From an uncultured Collinsella sp. (GTDB taxonomy: Bacteria > Actinomycetota > Coriobacteriia > Coriobacteriales > Coriobacteriaceae), in contig CATYDM010000038.1 of NCBI GenBank assembly GCA_958405195.1, positions 1-19,584 on the forward strand: a stretch of 19,584 bases of DNA, in the 5' to 3' direction. Shown here one piece after another: positions 13,491-19,584 of the stretch. The notes beneath the pieces are model-generated. The model did not search any database. It saw only the letters and a program-made list of their open reading frames with translations, and had not been told where the DNA came from. Each line of letters starts with the position of its first letter. Positions within the stretch are counted from its first letter, which is position 1. The translations under genes and the position numbers were made by a program.

Positions 13491-14063
13491 ATGTCTCAGA
13501 ACACCACCGCCACCCAGCCCCGCACCGTCCAGACCGCCGACCGTGGCAAACTCGATGTCCGCGCCCTCGTCCTGCTTGCCATCCTGCTCGCCGCCGGCTT
13601 CATCCTCAACTTCACCGTCGGCAAGGCCATCTCAGGCATCTCGGGCGGCATGATCAGCCCCGAGTTCATCATCTCGGCCTTCTGCCTCACCATCTTGGTC
13701 GTTCGCCCCAACATCGGCCAGGCGCTCGTCATCGGCCTTATCTCGGCCGCCGTGATCCAGATCACCACCACTTCGCCGTTCGTTGATTTTGCCGCCGAGG
13801 GCATCGCCGCCATGCTCATGGCCGGCATCGTCAACGCCGCCGGCAAGGACGGTCAGGTCAAGCCCGCCATCGCCATTGTCGCAACCTTCCTGACCACCTT
13901 TGTCTCCGGCGTCATCTTCATGGTCATCAAGATGGCCATGCTCGGCGTGGTCGGCGAGCTCGCCGCCGCCATGCTGCCCGTCGTCGCCATGACCGCCGTC
14001 TTTAACGCCATTCTGGTCGGCGCCCTCTACCTGCCCATCCAGAAGGCCCTTAGGCTCAACTAA
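13491..14063 (+). CDS. ECF transporter S component, predicted tryptophan-specific
   Basis: A 190-residue membrane protein starting MSQNTTATQP with AAAGGA before the ATG. After a polar N-terminus it has six hydrophobic segments, at about 18-40, 46-64, 70-90, 96-115, 125-150 and 158-182. It ends IQKALRLN. Size and topology match the substrate-binding S subunits of energy-coupling factor importers, and the ATPase and EcfT genes follow. Some features (a glycine-rich loop before an xxPEF segment, residues 40-50) recall the TrpP group of tryptophan transporters, but that resemblance is by memory only. Specificity is inferred mainly from the Trp leader peptide upstream. An in-frame start at 13380 is rejected because it lies inside the terminator region and lacks a site. 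Confidence 0.8.
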   Translation: MSQNTTATQPRTVQTADRGKLDVRALVLLAILLAAGFILNFTVGKAISGISGGMISPEFIISAFCLTILVVRPNIGQALVIGLISAAVIQITTTSPFVDFAAEGIAAMLMAGIVNAAGKDGQVKPAIAIVATFLTTFVSGVIFMVIKMAMLGVVGELAAAMLPVVAMTAVFNAILVGALYLPIQKALRLN

Positions 14064-14069
14064 CCCGCT

Positions 14070-14170
14070 CGGCTTTACGAACCACCCCATCTTGGCGTTC
14101 ATTCGTCGCTCGCGTACCCAAGTACGCTTCGCTCCTCTTTCGCGCCAACCTGGGGCCCCTCGTAAAGCCG
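14070..14170. repeat. Structured intergenic repeat, copy 2
   Basis: A nested inverted repeat of 101 bases. Outer arms CGGCTTTACGA (14070-14080) and TCGTAAAGCCG (14160-14170) pair perfectly, middle arms TTGGCG (14092-14097) and CGCCAA (14143-14148) pair, and the inner stem is GCGTAC/GTACGC around CCAA. Core 14096-14143 matches copy 1 (8501-8548, opposite strand) at 43 of 48 bases, but the outer arms differ. It begins 7 bases after the S-component stop, inside what should be one operon. It shows the same strand to the mRNA as copy 1 does. Confidence 0.8.
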
Positions 14171-14190
14171 TCTCCGTGCTTCACCACCAA

Positions 14191-14252
14191 AGACCGTCCC
14201 AAACAACGAGCTTTTTTGGGACGGTCTTAAACTGGTCATTTAAGACTGTCCC
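14191..14252 (+). promoter_or_regulatory. Three-segment alternative hairpin before the ECF ATPase gene
   Basis: Segment A, AGACCGTCCCAAA (14191-14203), pairs perfectly with 14215-14227. Segment B, GGGACGGTCTTAAA (14218-14231), also pairs over 14 positions (one G-U) with segment C, TTTAAGACTGTCCC (14239-14252). A-B and B-C share the same bases and exclude each other. Segment C ends 10 bases before the ATPase ribosome binding site (GAAAGG, 14262-14267). It may control translation or mRNA stability within the operon, or be the remnant of a palindromic repeat. No T run follows, so it is not an ordinary terminator. Confidence 0.55.
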
Positions 14253-14273
14253 CAATGACTATGAAAGGTATCC

Positions 14274-16025
14274 ATGGAAACGATCATCAACGTCGACGAT
14301 GTCTCGTTCTCCTATGGCACGCAGACCGAGCAGGCGCTCAGCCACATCTCGCTCAGCGTGAACAAGGGAGATTTCATCGGCATCATCGGGCCCTCGGGTG
14401 CCGGCAAGTCCACGCTTGCCGCCTGCCTGTCGGGTGCCGTGCCCCACCACTACACCGGCACGTTCTTTGGGTCCGTCATGGTCGACGGCCACGACACCTG
14501 CGAAGTCTCGCTCACCGACGTGTCGCAAATCGTCGGCAGTGTGCTGCAGGATATCGACACGCAGATGGTCGCTTCGGTCGTCGAGGACGAGATGCTCTTT
14601 GGCCTCGAGAACTTTGGCGTTCCCCACGACCAGATCGAGCAGCGCGTGAGCGAAACGCTCGAGACCGTCGGCATCAGCGACCTGCGCGACCGCGAGATCG
14701 CCACCCTCTCGGGCGGACAGAAGCAAAAAGTGGCCATCGCCGCCATCCTCGCCATGCGTCCGCGCGTCTTGGTTCTCGACGAGCCCACCGCGGCACTCGA
14801 CCCCGCCAGCTCCACGCTGGTTTTCGAGACCCTGCGTGAGGCCAACCGTGCACTCGGCATCACCATCGTCGTCGTTGAGCAAAAGGTCGCCCTGCTTTCG
14901 GAGTACTGCAACCGCGTGCTCGTGCTCAATCATGGCGAAATCGCGCTGCAGGGCGAGCCACACGAGGTCTTCGCGCATACCGACGAGCTCCGTGCCATCG
15001 GCGTCGACTGCCCTCGCGTCACGCGTATCTTCAATAGCCTCGAGGCCGATGGCCTGGTAAGCGGTACCCCTTGCTTGGATGTCGATGAGGCCGAGCGCCT
15101 GATCTCGGACATCGTCGACCCCGCACGCGCGGCCAGCGAAGCCCAGGCGCCCGCCGGTTCCCCGCATGCACCTTCGTTGCGCCCTCATGCCAAGGACGCC
15201 GAGCCCGTGCTCACCTTCGATCACGTTGAGTTTGCCTATCCCAATGGCGGCGCCGCCGTACACGACCTAAGCCTGACGCTCTATCCTGGCGAGCTCGTGG
15301 GCATCGTCGGCCAAAACGGCGCCGGCAAGACCACGCTCACCAAGCTGCTCACAGGCCTGCTTAAGCCCGCCTCGGGCAGCGTGCGCGTCACGGGACTGGA
15401 TACCGCAGCCGTTCCCACGAGCCGCATCGCTCGCGAGGTCGCGACCCTCTTCCAAAACCCCGACCGCCAGATCTGCAAGGACACCGTGCTCGACGAGGTC
15501 GCTTTTGGCCTGGAGCTTGGCGGCATGGACCGTGCCGAGGCACTGCGTCGCGCCCAGCTCGTCATCGACCGCTTTGGCCTGCCTGCCGATGAGGCGCCCT
15601 TCTCGCTCTCGCGCGGTCAGCGACAAATGGTGGCGCTTGCCTCCGTCGTAGTGGTTGAGCCCAAGATCGTCGTGCTCGACGAGCCCACGAGCGGCCTTGA
15701 TTACCGCGAGTGCATGACCGTCATGGAAACAGTGCGTACCATGGCCGAGCGTGGTTGCGCCGTTATCATGGTCTGCCACGATATGGAAGTCGTCTCGGAT
15801 TTTGCCGAACGCATTGTGGTAATGGCCGACGGTTGCATCCTCGACCGCGGCCGCACGCACGAGCTGTTCTCGAACATCGATCTCATGCGGCGTGCCTACG
15901 TGGAGCCTCCCCAGGTTATTGAACTCTCGCGCCGTCTGGCATCTTCCGTCTCGCCCGCTTTTGCGCAGGTGAGCGAGGTCACCGATGTCGTTCGAATTAC
16001 CAAGGAGATGGTCCACCATGGTTAA
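14274..16025 (+). CDS. ECF transporter double ATPase (fused EcfA1-EcfA2 type)
   Basis: A 583-residue protein with two ABC ATPase domains in one chain, supplying the energy of the ECF importer on the inner face of the membrane. Domain 1 has Walker A GPSGAGKST (39-47), Q-loop Gln92, signature LSGGQ (145-149) and Walker B VLVLDEP (165-171); its H-loop position reads VEQK, so the usual His is Gln203. After a linker of about 60 residues, domain 2 has Walker A GQNGAGKTT (346-354), Q-loop Gln394, signature LSRGQ (445-449), Walker B VVLDEP and H-loop His502 (CHDME). The two deviations fall in the same composite ATP site. GAAAGG precedes the ATG. The EcfT gene overlaps its 3' end by 8 bases. Confidence 0.93.
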   Translation: METIINVDDVSFSYGTQTEQALSHISLSVNKGDFIGIIGPSGAGKSTLAACLSGAVPHHYTGTFFGSVMVDGHDTCEVSLTDVSQIVGSVLQDIDTQMVASVVEDEMLFGLENFGVPHDQIEQRVSETLETVGISDLRDREIATLSGGQKQKVAIAAILAMRPRVLVLDEPTAALDPASSTLVFETLREANRALGITIVVVEQKVALLSEYCNRVLVLNHGEIALQGEPHEVFAHTDELRAIGVDCPRVTRIFNSLEADGLVSGTPCLDVDEAERLISDIVDPARAASEAQAPAGSPHAPSLRPHAKDAEPVLTFDHVEFAYPNGGAAVHDLSLTLYPGELVGIVGQNGAGKTTLTKLLTGLLKPASGSVRVTGLDTAAVPTSRIAREVATLFQNPDRQICKDTVLDEVAFGLELGGMDRAEALRRAQLVIDRFGLPADEAPFSLSRGQRQMVALASVVVVEPKIVVLDEPTSGLDYRECMTVMETVRTMAERGCAVIMVCHDMEVVSDFAERIVVMADGCILDRGRTHELFSNIDLMRRAYVEPPQVIELSRRLASSVSPAFAQVSEVTDVVRITKEMVHHG

Positions 16026-16764
16026 CGTCATCGACTACATGCCGGGCGATACGCTGCTGCATCGCCTGAATCCCGTCGTCAAACTGGGCCTCGCCGCCGC
16101 CATCATCGTCGGCATCTTCTTGTCCGACACCTATGTGGCGCTGCTGGGCTTTTTGGCACTCACCCTTGCGCTGGGCGCCTATGCCGGCGTCGTCGACCGT
16201 CTGTTCTCGCTGCTCAAGTTGCTGATTCCGCTCGCGCTTATCATGCTGGTGCTCCAGCTGGCCTTTATGCGCGATGGCAACGTGGTGTGGAGTTTTATCA
16301 CCGACACGGGCCTCATCACGGGATCGAAGGCCTGCCTGCGCCTGCTGGGTGTGGCGTTACCGCTCATCCTCATGCTCATGGTGACCAAGCTCAACGACCT
16401 TGCCAACGCCTGCGTCGAGGTGCTGCACGTGCCGTATCGCTATGCCTTCACCTTTACCACGGCGCTGCGCTTTGTGCCGGTGTTTGGTCAGGAGATGAAC
16501 GCCATCATGGAGGCGCAGACCGCACGCGGCGTCGAGTATGACACCAAGAACCCCATCAAGAAGCTTAAGCTCATGCTGCCACTGTGTGTGCCACTGCTCA
16601 TCTCGAGCGTGGGCAAGACCGATGCCACAGCCTTGGCGGCAGAACAGCGCGGCTTCTATCTGCGTACGCGCGCCAGCTCGTACAAGCGCTACCCCATCAA
16701 GGGCCTAGACATCGCCGTGCTCATCGTCAGCATCGCCCTCATCGCCATCGGCTTCCTGTTCTAG
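16018..16764 (+). CDS. ecfT: ECF transporter transmembrane coupling protein EcfT
   Basis: A 248-residue membrane protein. It opens with YMPGDTLLHRLNPVVKL, typical of EcfT, and has about four to five membrane segments in residues 20-125 plus one at the C-terminus (225-248). The cytoplasmic coupling helices carry the two Ala/Gln-Arg-Gly motifs that dock into the ATPase grooves: QTARG (167-171) and AEQRG (208-212). AAGGAG stands 10 bases before the ATG, which I prefer to the upstream in-frame ATG at 15985. The 8-base overlap with the ATPase gene indicates translational coupling. With the S component and ATPase it completes a dedicated (group I-like) ECF importer. Confidence 0.92.
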   Translation: MVNVIDYMPGDTLLHRLNPVVKLGLAAAIIVGIFLSDTYVALLGFLALTLALGAYAGVVDRLFSLLKLLIPLALIMLVLQLAFMRDGNVVWSFITDTGLITGSKACLRLLGVALPLILMLMVTKLNDLANACVEVLHVPYRYAFTFTTALRFVPVFGQEMNAIMEAQTARGVEYDTKNPIKKLKLMLPLCVPLLISSVGKTDATALAAEQRGFYLRTRASSYKRYPIKGLDIAVLIVSIALIAIGFLF

Positions 16765-16793
16765 TTCACCACCGACAGCAACCGCCCAGCACA

Positions 16794-16830
16794 AAAGGCC
16801 TCGGCTCGCACCAAACGAGCCGAGGCCTTT
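16794..16830. terminator. Bidirectional terminator between the ECF operon and the racemase gene
   Basis: AAAGGCCTCGGCTCG (16794-16808) pairs perfectly over 15 bases with 16816-16830, with A and T runs at the outer ends, so it would work in both directions. It ends the ECF operon 29 bases after the EcfT stop and backs up the racemase terminator on the other strand. Confidence 0.9.
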
Positions 16831-16862
16831 ACTGTTTCACCAGATAAAACCTACCAAAATTA

Positions 16863-16883
16863 ACCTGTCCCTTTTTGACAGGT
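16863..16883 (-). terminator. Terminator of the racemase gene
   Basis: On the minus strand ACCTGTC (16883-16877) pairs with GACAGGT (16869-16863) around a 7-base loop, followed by TAATTTTGG. It lies 6 bases after the racemase stop. Confidence 0.7.
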
Positions 16884-16889
16884 CGGAAG

Positions 16890-17636
16890 CTAGAGGCGGT
16901 AGGGGGCGCCGCTGCGGATGATGGATTCGCGCACCAGGACATCCATGGCGTCGAGGGTGATCTCGGGCATCTCTCGGTACTTCTGCAGCACCGATAGCTC
17001 GGTGCAGGCCAGAATGACGCGGTCGCAGCCGCTACGGGCAAACTCCCACATCACGCGGTCGAACTTATCCATATCGGGCTCACGTCCGGCCTTCACATCA
17101 TCGTAGATAAGCGACATCACATCGTTCTGACGTTTCTCGCTGGGATAGACGACCTCAACACCCGCAGCCTTACATTCGCGGCCGTAGACGCCCGCGCCCA
17201 CGGTGCCATCGGTGCCCATGATGCCAATCTTGTGCACCGGCTCGGCCGGCATACTCAGGTTGGGGTCGAACTCGCACTCCCCCATCACCGCACCCGCAAG
17301 GGCATAACGAACCGACTCGCGCGGCATGTGGATAATCGGCACCTTCGTAAACGACTGGATCTGATCGTAGAAGTAGTGTGACGTGTTGCAGGGAATGGCA
17401 ATGTGCGCGCAGCCCAGCGACTCGAGTGCCTGGGCACACTCTTTCATGGTCGCCAGCAGCTTGGCATGCTCGCCGGTCTTAATGGCCAATGTGCGGTCGG
17501 GCATGGTCGACTTGGAGAGCACCACCATGTCGATATGTTCCTGATCGCAGGCAGCAGCCGTATGACGCACCACCTGGTCGTAGTAATACGACGTGGCCTC
17601 GGCGCCCATGCCACCGATAACTCCCAGCTTTTCCAT
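16890..17636 (-). CDS. racD: Aspartate racemase
   Basis: A 248-residue Asp/Glu racemase family protein. It starts MEKLGVIGGMGAEATSYYYD, the signature opening of aspartate racemases, with AAGGAGG before the ATG; a longer in-frame start at 17720 would overlap the ligase gene. The two catalytic cysteines are Cys83 (IPCNTS) and Cys211 (LACTEL), which abstract and return the alpha proton without a cofactor. It follows the D-aspartate ligase gene by 84 bases on the same strand. It should supply D-Asp for the ligase. That gap contains a GC hairpin (CGCCCG/CGGGCG) and a TATGAT box (17678-17673, minus), so a second, internal promoter is possible. Glutamate racemase is less likely given the neighbour. 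Confidence 0.88.
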   Translation of the reverse strand: MEKLGVIGGMGAEATSYYYDQVVRHTAAACDQEHIDMVVLSKSTMPDRTLAIKTGEHAKLLATMKECAQALESLGCAHIAIPCNTSHYFYDQIQSFTKVPIIHMPRESVRYALAGAVMGECEFDPNLSMPAEPVHKIGIMGTDGTVGAGVYGRECKAAGVEVVYPSEKRQNDVMSLIYDDVKAGREPDMDKFDRVMWEFARSGCDRVILACTELSVLQKYREMPEITLDAMDVLVRESIIRSGAPYRL

Positions 17637-17720
17637 CGCCGCCTCCTTGGTGACGCTTGCGCAATTGCGCGTATCATACCCGCGCCCGCCCGATGCAAAC
17701 CGGACGGGCGCCGCGCTCAT

Positions 17721-18977
17721 CTACTTGTAATACGTCTTGAACAGCTTAAAGTGGCGCAGCTTGGTGTGCCACATGCGCAGCCAGCGGTTAAAGACAAAGT
17801 CGCCCTTCATAAACGAAGGGTCGGCGCCCTTGCCTTCCTTGTCCAGGCGATGCACCTTAGCGCGCAGCTCGGGATCCTTGACGTACTTGTCGACGACGCC
17901 CATGGGGACGACCATCCACAGCGCCTCGTCCTGCGCCGTCACAAACTCCGGCTCAAACGGGCGGTTGAACACATACTCGTCCACCACATACTTGGCAACG
18001 TTAAAGCCACTGTTGGTGACGTAGTAGTTGCTGCGGCCCTGGCGCGTGTTGAAATCGAAGAACTTAAACGAGCCGTCGCGCTCGTCGTACTTAACGTCAA
18101 AGTTGGAATAGCCCACAAAGTGAAGGTCCTCGAGTAGCTTGCGCACGCCGCCCATGAGCTCGTCGTTGGGCTCGGTAATGATACAGGCATGGTTGCCGAC
18201 ACCGTGGGGCTGATGCTCCTCGAGCAGCACATGGCCCAGGCACATCATGCGCACCTTGCCGTTGCGGTCGGAATAGCTGGTGAGCACGCGCATGTACTCG
18301 TCGTTGCCGGGCACTCGGTCCTGCAAGATCAGATCGTCGGTGTAGCCGCTGGCATACGAATCGCGAATGACCTGTTCCAGCTCGGCGCGGTCGGCAATCT
18401 CATAGGCCTTCTTCTGGCCCTCGAACTCGTGCTGCCACCACATGATGCCGTCAGAAGGCTTCAGAATCATCGGGTAAGGAAAATCGATTTGGTCGAGCAC
18501 TTCGGCAGGCGCCTCACCCTGGGCATTGAGCATCGCCTTGGTAAAGGTAAACGTGTGCGGATAGGGCACGCCATGCTTCTCGCACAGCTCGTAGAAGATC
18601 TCCTTCTTCTGGCACTGCTCGAGCATGCTATAGGGAGCGTAAGGCGCGACGATGTTATCCGCCAACTCATGGGCATCCTTGGCTTGAGCCACGAGAGCGA
18701 CATAGTTGTCGCCACAGCCCACAAGGACAATCGTCTTATCGGCATGCGCTTGGGCAATGCCGTTGACAGTTTTGAGCATCACGGGCATGGTATCGATATC
18801 CACGTTGGGCGTGTAGTCGATAATCTGGCTGCGGTACGCAGGACCCGTCTGATACTTGCCAAAGACCAGACTCTTGACCTGGTACTCCTCGTAGAAGGCG
18901 CGCGCCACCGAATAGGCGTTGATGTCGCCACCGAGCAGCACGGGAATGAACTCGCGCTCTGTAAATTGCAATGCCAT
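17721..18977 (-). CDS. D-aspartate ligase (ATP-grasp), peptidoglycan bridge
   Basis: A 418-residue ATP-grasp enzyme. It opens with REFIPVLLGGDINAYSVAR, and the centre has FPYPMILKPSDG (Lys173), KVRMMCLGHVLLEE (241-254), GYSNFDVKYDERDG and the metal-binding FFDFNTRQGRS (307-317). These segments closely follow the Enterococcus faecium D-aspartate ligase Aslfm as I remember it, which activates D-Asp and adds it to the side-chain amine of residue 3 of the UDP-MurNAc pentapeptide. The racemase gene next to it would supply the D-Asp, and the enterococcal gene is also next to a racemase gene. It acts in the cytoplasm on the nucleotide precursor. AGGAAG precedes the ATG. Other carboxylate-amine ligases are possible but fit the context less well. 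Confidence 0.88.
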   Translation of the reverse strand: MALQFTEREFIPVLLGGDINAYSVARAFYEEYQVKSLVFGKYQTGPAYRSQIIDYTPNVDIDTMPVMLKTVNGIAQAHADKTIVLVGCGDNYVALVAQAKDAHELADNIVAPYAPYSMLEQCQKKEIFYELCEKHGVPYPHTFTFTKAMLNAQGEAPAEVLDQIDFPYPMILKPSDGIMWWQHEFEGQKKAYEIADRAELEQVIRDSYASGYTDDLILQDRVPGNDEYMRVLTSYSDRNGKVRMMCLGHVLLEEHQPHGVGNHACIITEPNDELMGGVRKLLEDLHFVGYSNFDVKYDERDGSFKFFDFNTRQGRSNYYVTNSGFNVAKYVVDEYVFNRPFEPEFVTAQDEALWMVVPMGVVDKYVKDPELRAKVHRLDKEGKGADPSFMKGDFVFNRWLRMWHTKLRHFKLFKTYYK

Positions 18978-19033
18978 GGAAACTTCCTATCATGAACTGC
19001 CCACACAACGGGCGGTCTTTGCGCAACTGATTT

Positions 19034-19063
19034 ATTCTAGCGTGCCAAGCCGCCGGCGCCCAA
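19034..19063 (-). promoter_or_regulatory. Possible promoter of the D-aspartate ligase-racemase operon
   Basis: On the minus strand TTGGGC (19063-19058) and TAGAAT (19039-19034) are 18 bases apart, in the 234-base divergent gap between the ligase and MOSC genes. A start near 19027 gives a leader of about 50 bases. Confidence 0.4.
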
Positions 19064-19211
19064 AGCTCCACCGTATCTATGGCAATCGACGCAATCGTCC
19101 AGCACGAAGGCCAGCACGAAGACGGCGCTCACCGTTGTATGACAATGGGCAATGAACCTACCGTTGTTGTAGGATTCAGCGTATTGACATCTTCGAGCGA
19201 AAGGCGCACAC

Positions 19212-19584
19212 ATGCCCCAAGACCATCCGACCGATAATCCCATCCTCAATGCCGCGAGGCGCGAGCTGGCGGAACGTGCGAAAGCGACCGCTCCCCTGTG
19301 CACGGCAAACGACGCCTACAACGGGCCTGCCCGTATCGTCTCAATCAACACGTCGGAGCACAAAGGCACGCGTAAGTCACCCGTCGCCGACGGGCACGAC
19401 ACCGTCATCGAGCAGTTTGGCCTCGCCTCCGATGCGCACGCCGGGCATTGGCACCGTCAGGTTTCCTTTTTGGCCGCAGAGTCCATCCAGACGGCGCAGA
19501 CGCGCGGGCTCGATGTGCGCAAGGGTGACTTGGGGGTGCGGACGATTTCTTGGACCGCGCCTAGGCGTATCCAAGCTTCCTGCG
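19212..19584 (+). CDS. MOSC-domain protein, 5' part (partial)
   Basis: The open frame starts at ATG 19212 with AAAGG 8 bases upstream and runs to the window edge (124 codons). After an Arg/Ala-rich start of about 37 residues come RIVSINTSEHKGTRKSPV, FGLASDAHAGHWHRQVSFLA and GLDVRKGD, which match the start of MOSC (molybdenum cofactor sulfurase C-terminal-like) domains in order and spacing. The domain is found in molybdopterin sulfur-transfer proteins and stand-alone MOSC proteins. After KGD the family normally continues with a stretch like FAENI; here it reads LGVRTISWTAPRR and the resemblance is lost. This could be divergence or a frameshift in the G run near 19533-19537. No second MOSC partner is visible. 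Confidence 0.7.
   Translation, partial: MPQDHPTDNPILNAARRELAERAKATAPLCTANDAYNGPARIVSINTSEHKGTRKSPVADGHDTVIEQFGLASDAHAGHWHRQVSFLAAESIQTAQTRGLDVRKGDLGVRTISWTAPRRIQASC

Noticed and set aside
19184..19189. TTGACA as a -35 box for the MOSC gene
   Set aside because: No -10 box lies at a workable distance; 17 bases downstream falls on the start codon itself.

Overview
The window looks like chromosomal DNA from a high-GC, Gram-positive anaerobe of the Coriobacteriia, most likely Collinsella or a close relative. This assignment is by inference. It rests on GC-rich codon use, strong AAAGGAG-type ribosome binding sites, an LPXTG-anchored surface enzyme, a D-aspartate ligase of the peptidoglycan-bridge type, and pta/ackA acetate fermentation genes. 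No rRNA, tRNA, CRISPR array or intact insertion sequence was found.

Layout. 1-3083: the 3' end of pta (+) converges on two tandem acetate kinase genes (-) that are roughly 60% identical. Between pta and ackA lies a 131-base nested palindrome with perfect 29-base arms. 3186-5375: a lower-GC LysR regulator and MFS transporter pair (-), with a terminator-like sequence inside the LysR gene and tandem hairpins between the two genes. 5417-9754: housekeeping genes on the minus strand (HIT protein, xseB, xseA, a membrane zinc peptidase, ribonuclease D). 9853-10872: a lipid/diacylglycerol kinase-like gene followed by a 30-residue membrane protein. 11179-13092: a secreted C69 (Ntn) dipeptidase with an LPTTG wall anchor.

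13200-16830 is the most interesting region. A promoter precedes a 22-codon leader peptide with three consecutive Trp codons. An intrinsic terminator follows, then an ECF transporter: S component, double ABC ATPase and EcfT. The arrangement reads as a tryptophan-uptake ECF system controlled by ribosome-mediated transcription attenuation. The 210 bases between the S component and the ATPase gene hold a structured repeat, whose core also occurs downstream of ribonuclease D, and a three-segment alternative hairpin close to the ATPase ribosome binding site.

16890-18977 (-): a D-aspartate ligase and an aspartate racemase, which together would make and attach the D-Asp bridge residue of peptidoglycan. 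From 19212 the 5' part of a MOSC-domain gene (+) runs off the window.

Functions are assigned from recognised motifs and remembered family sequences. No database search was run.
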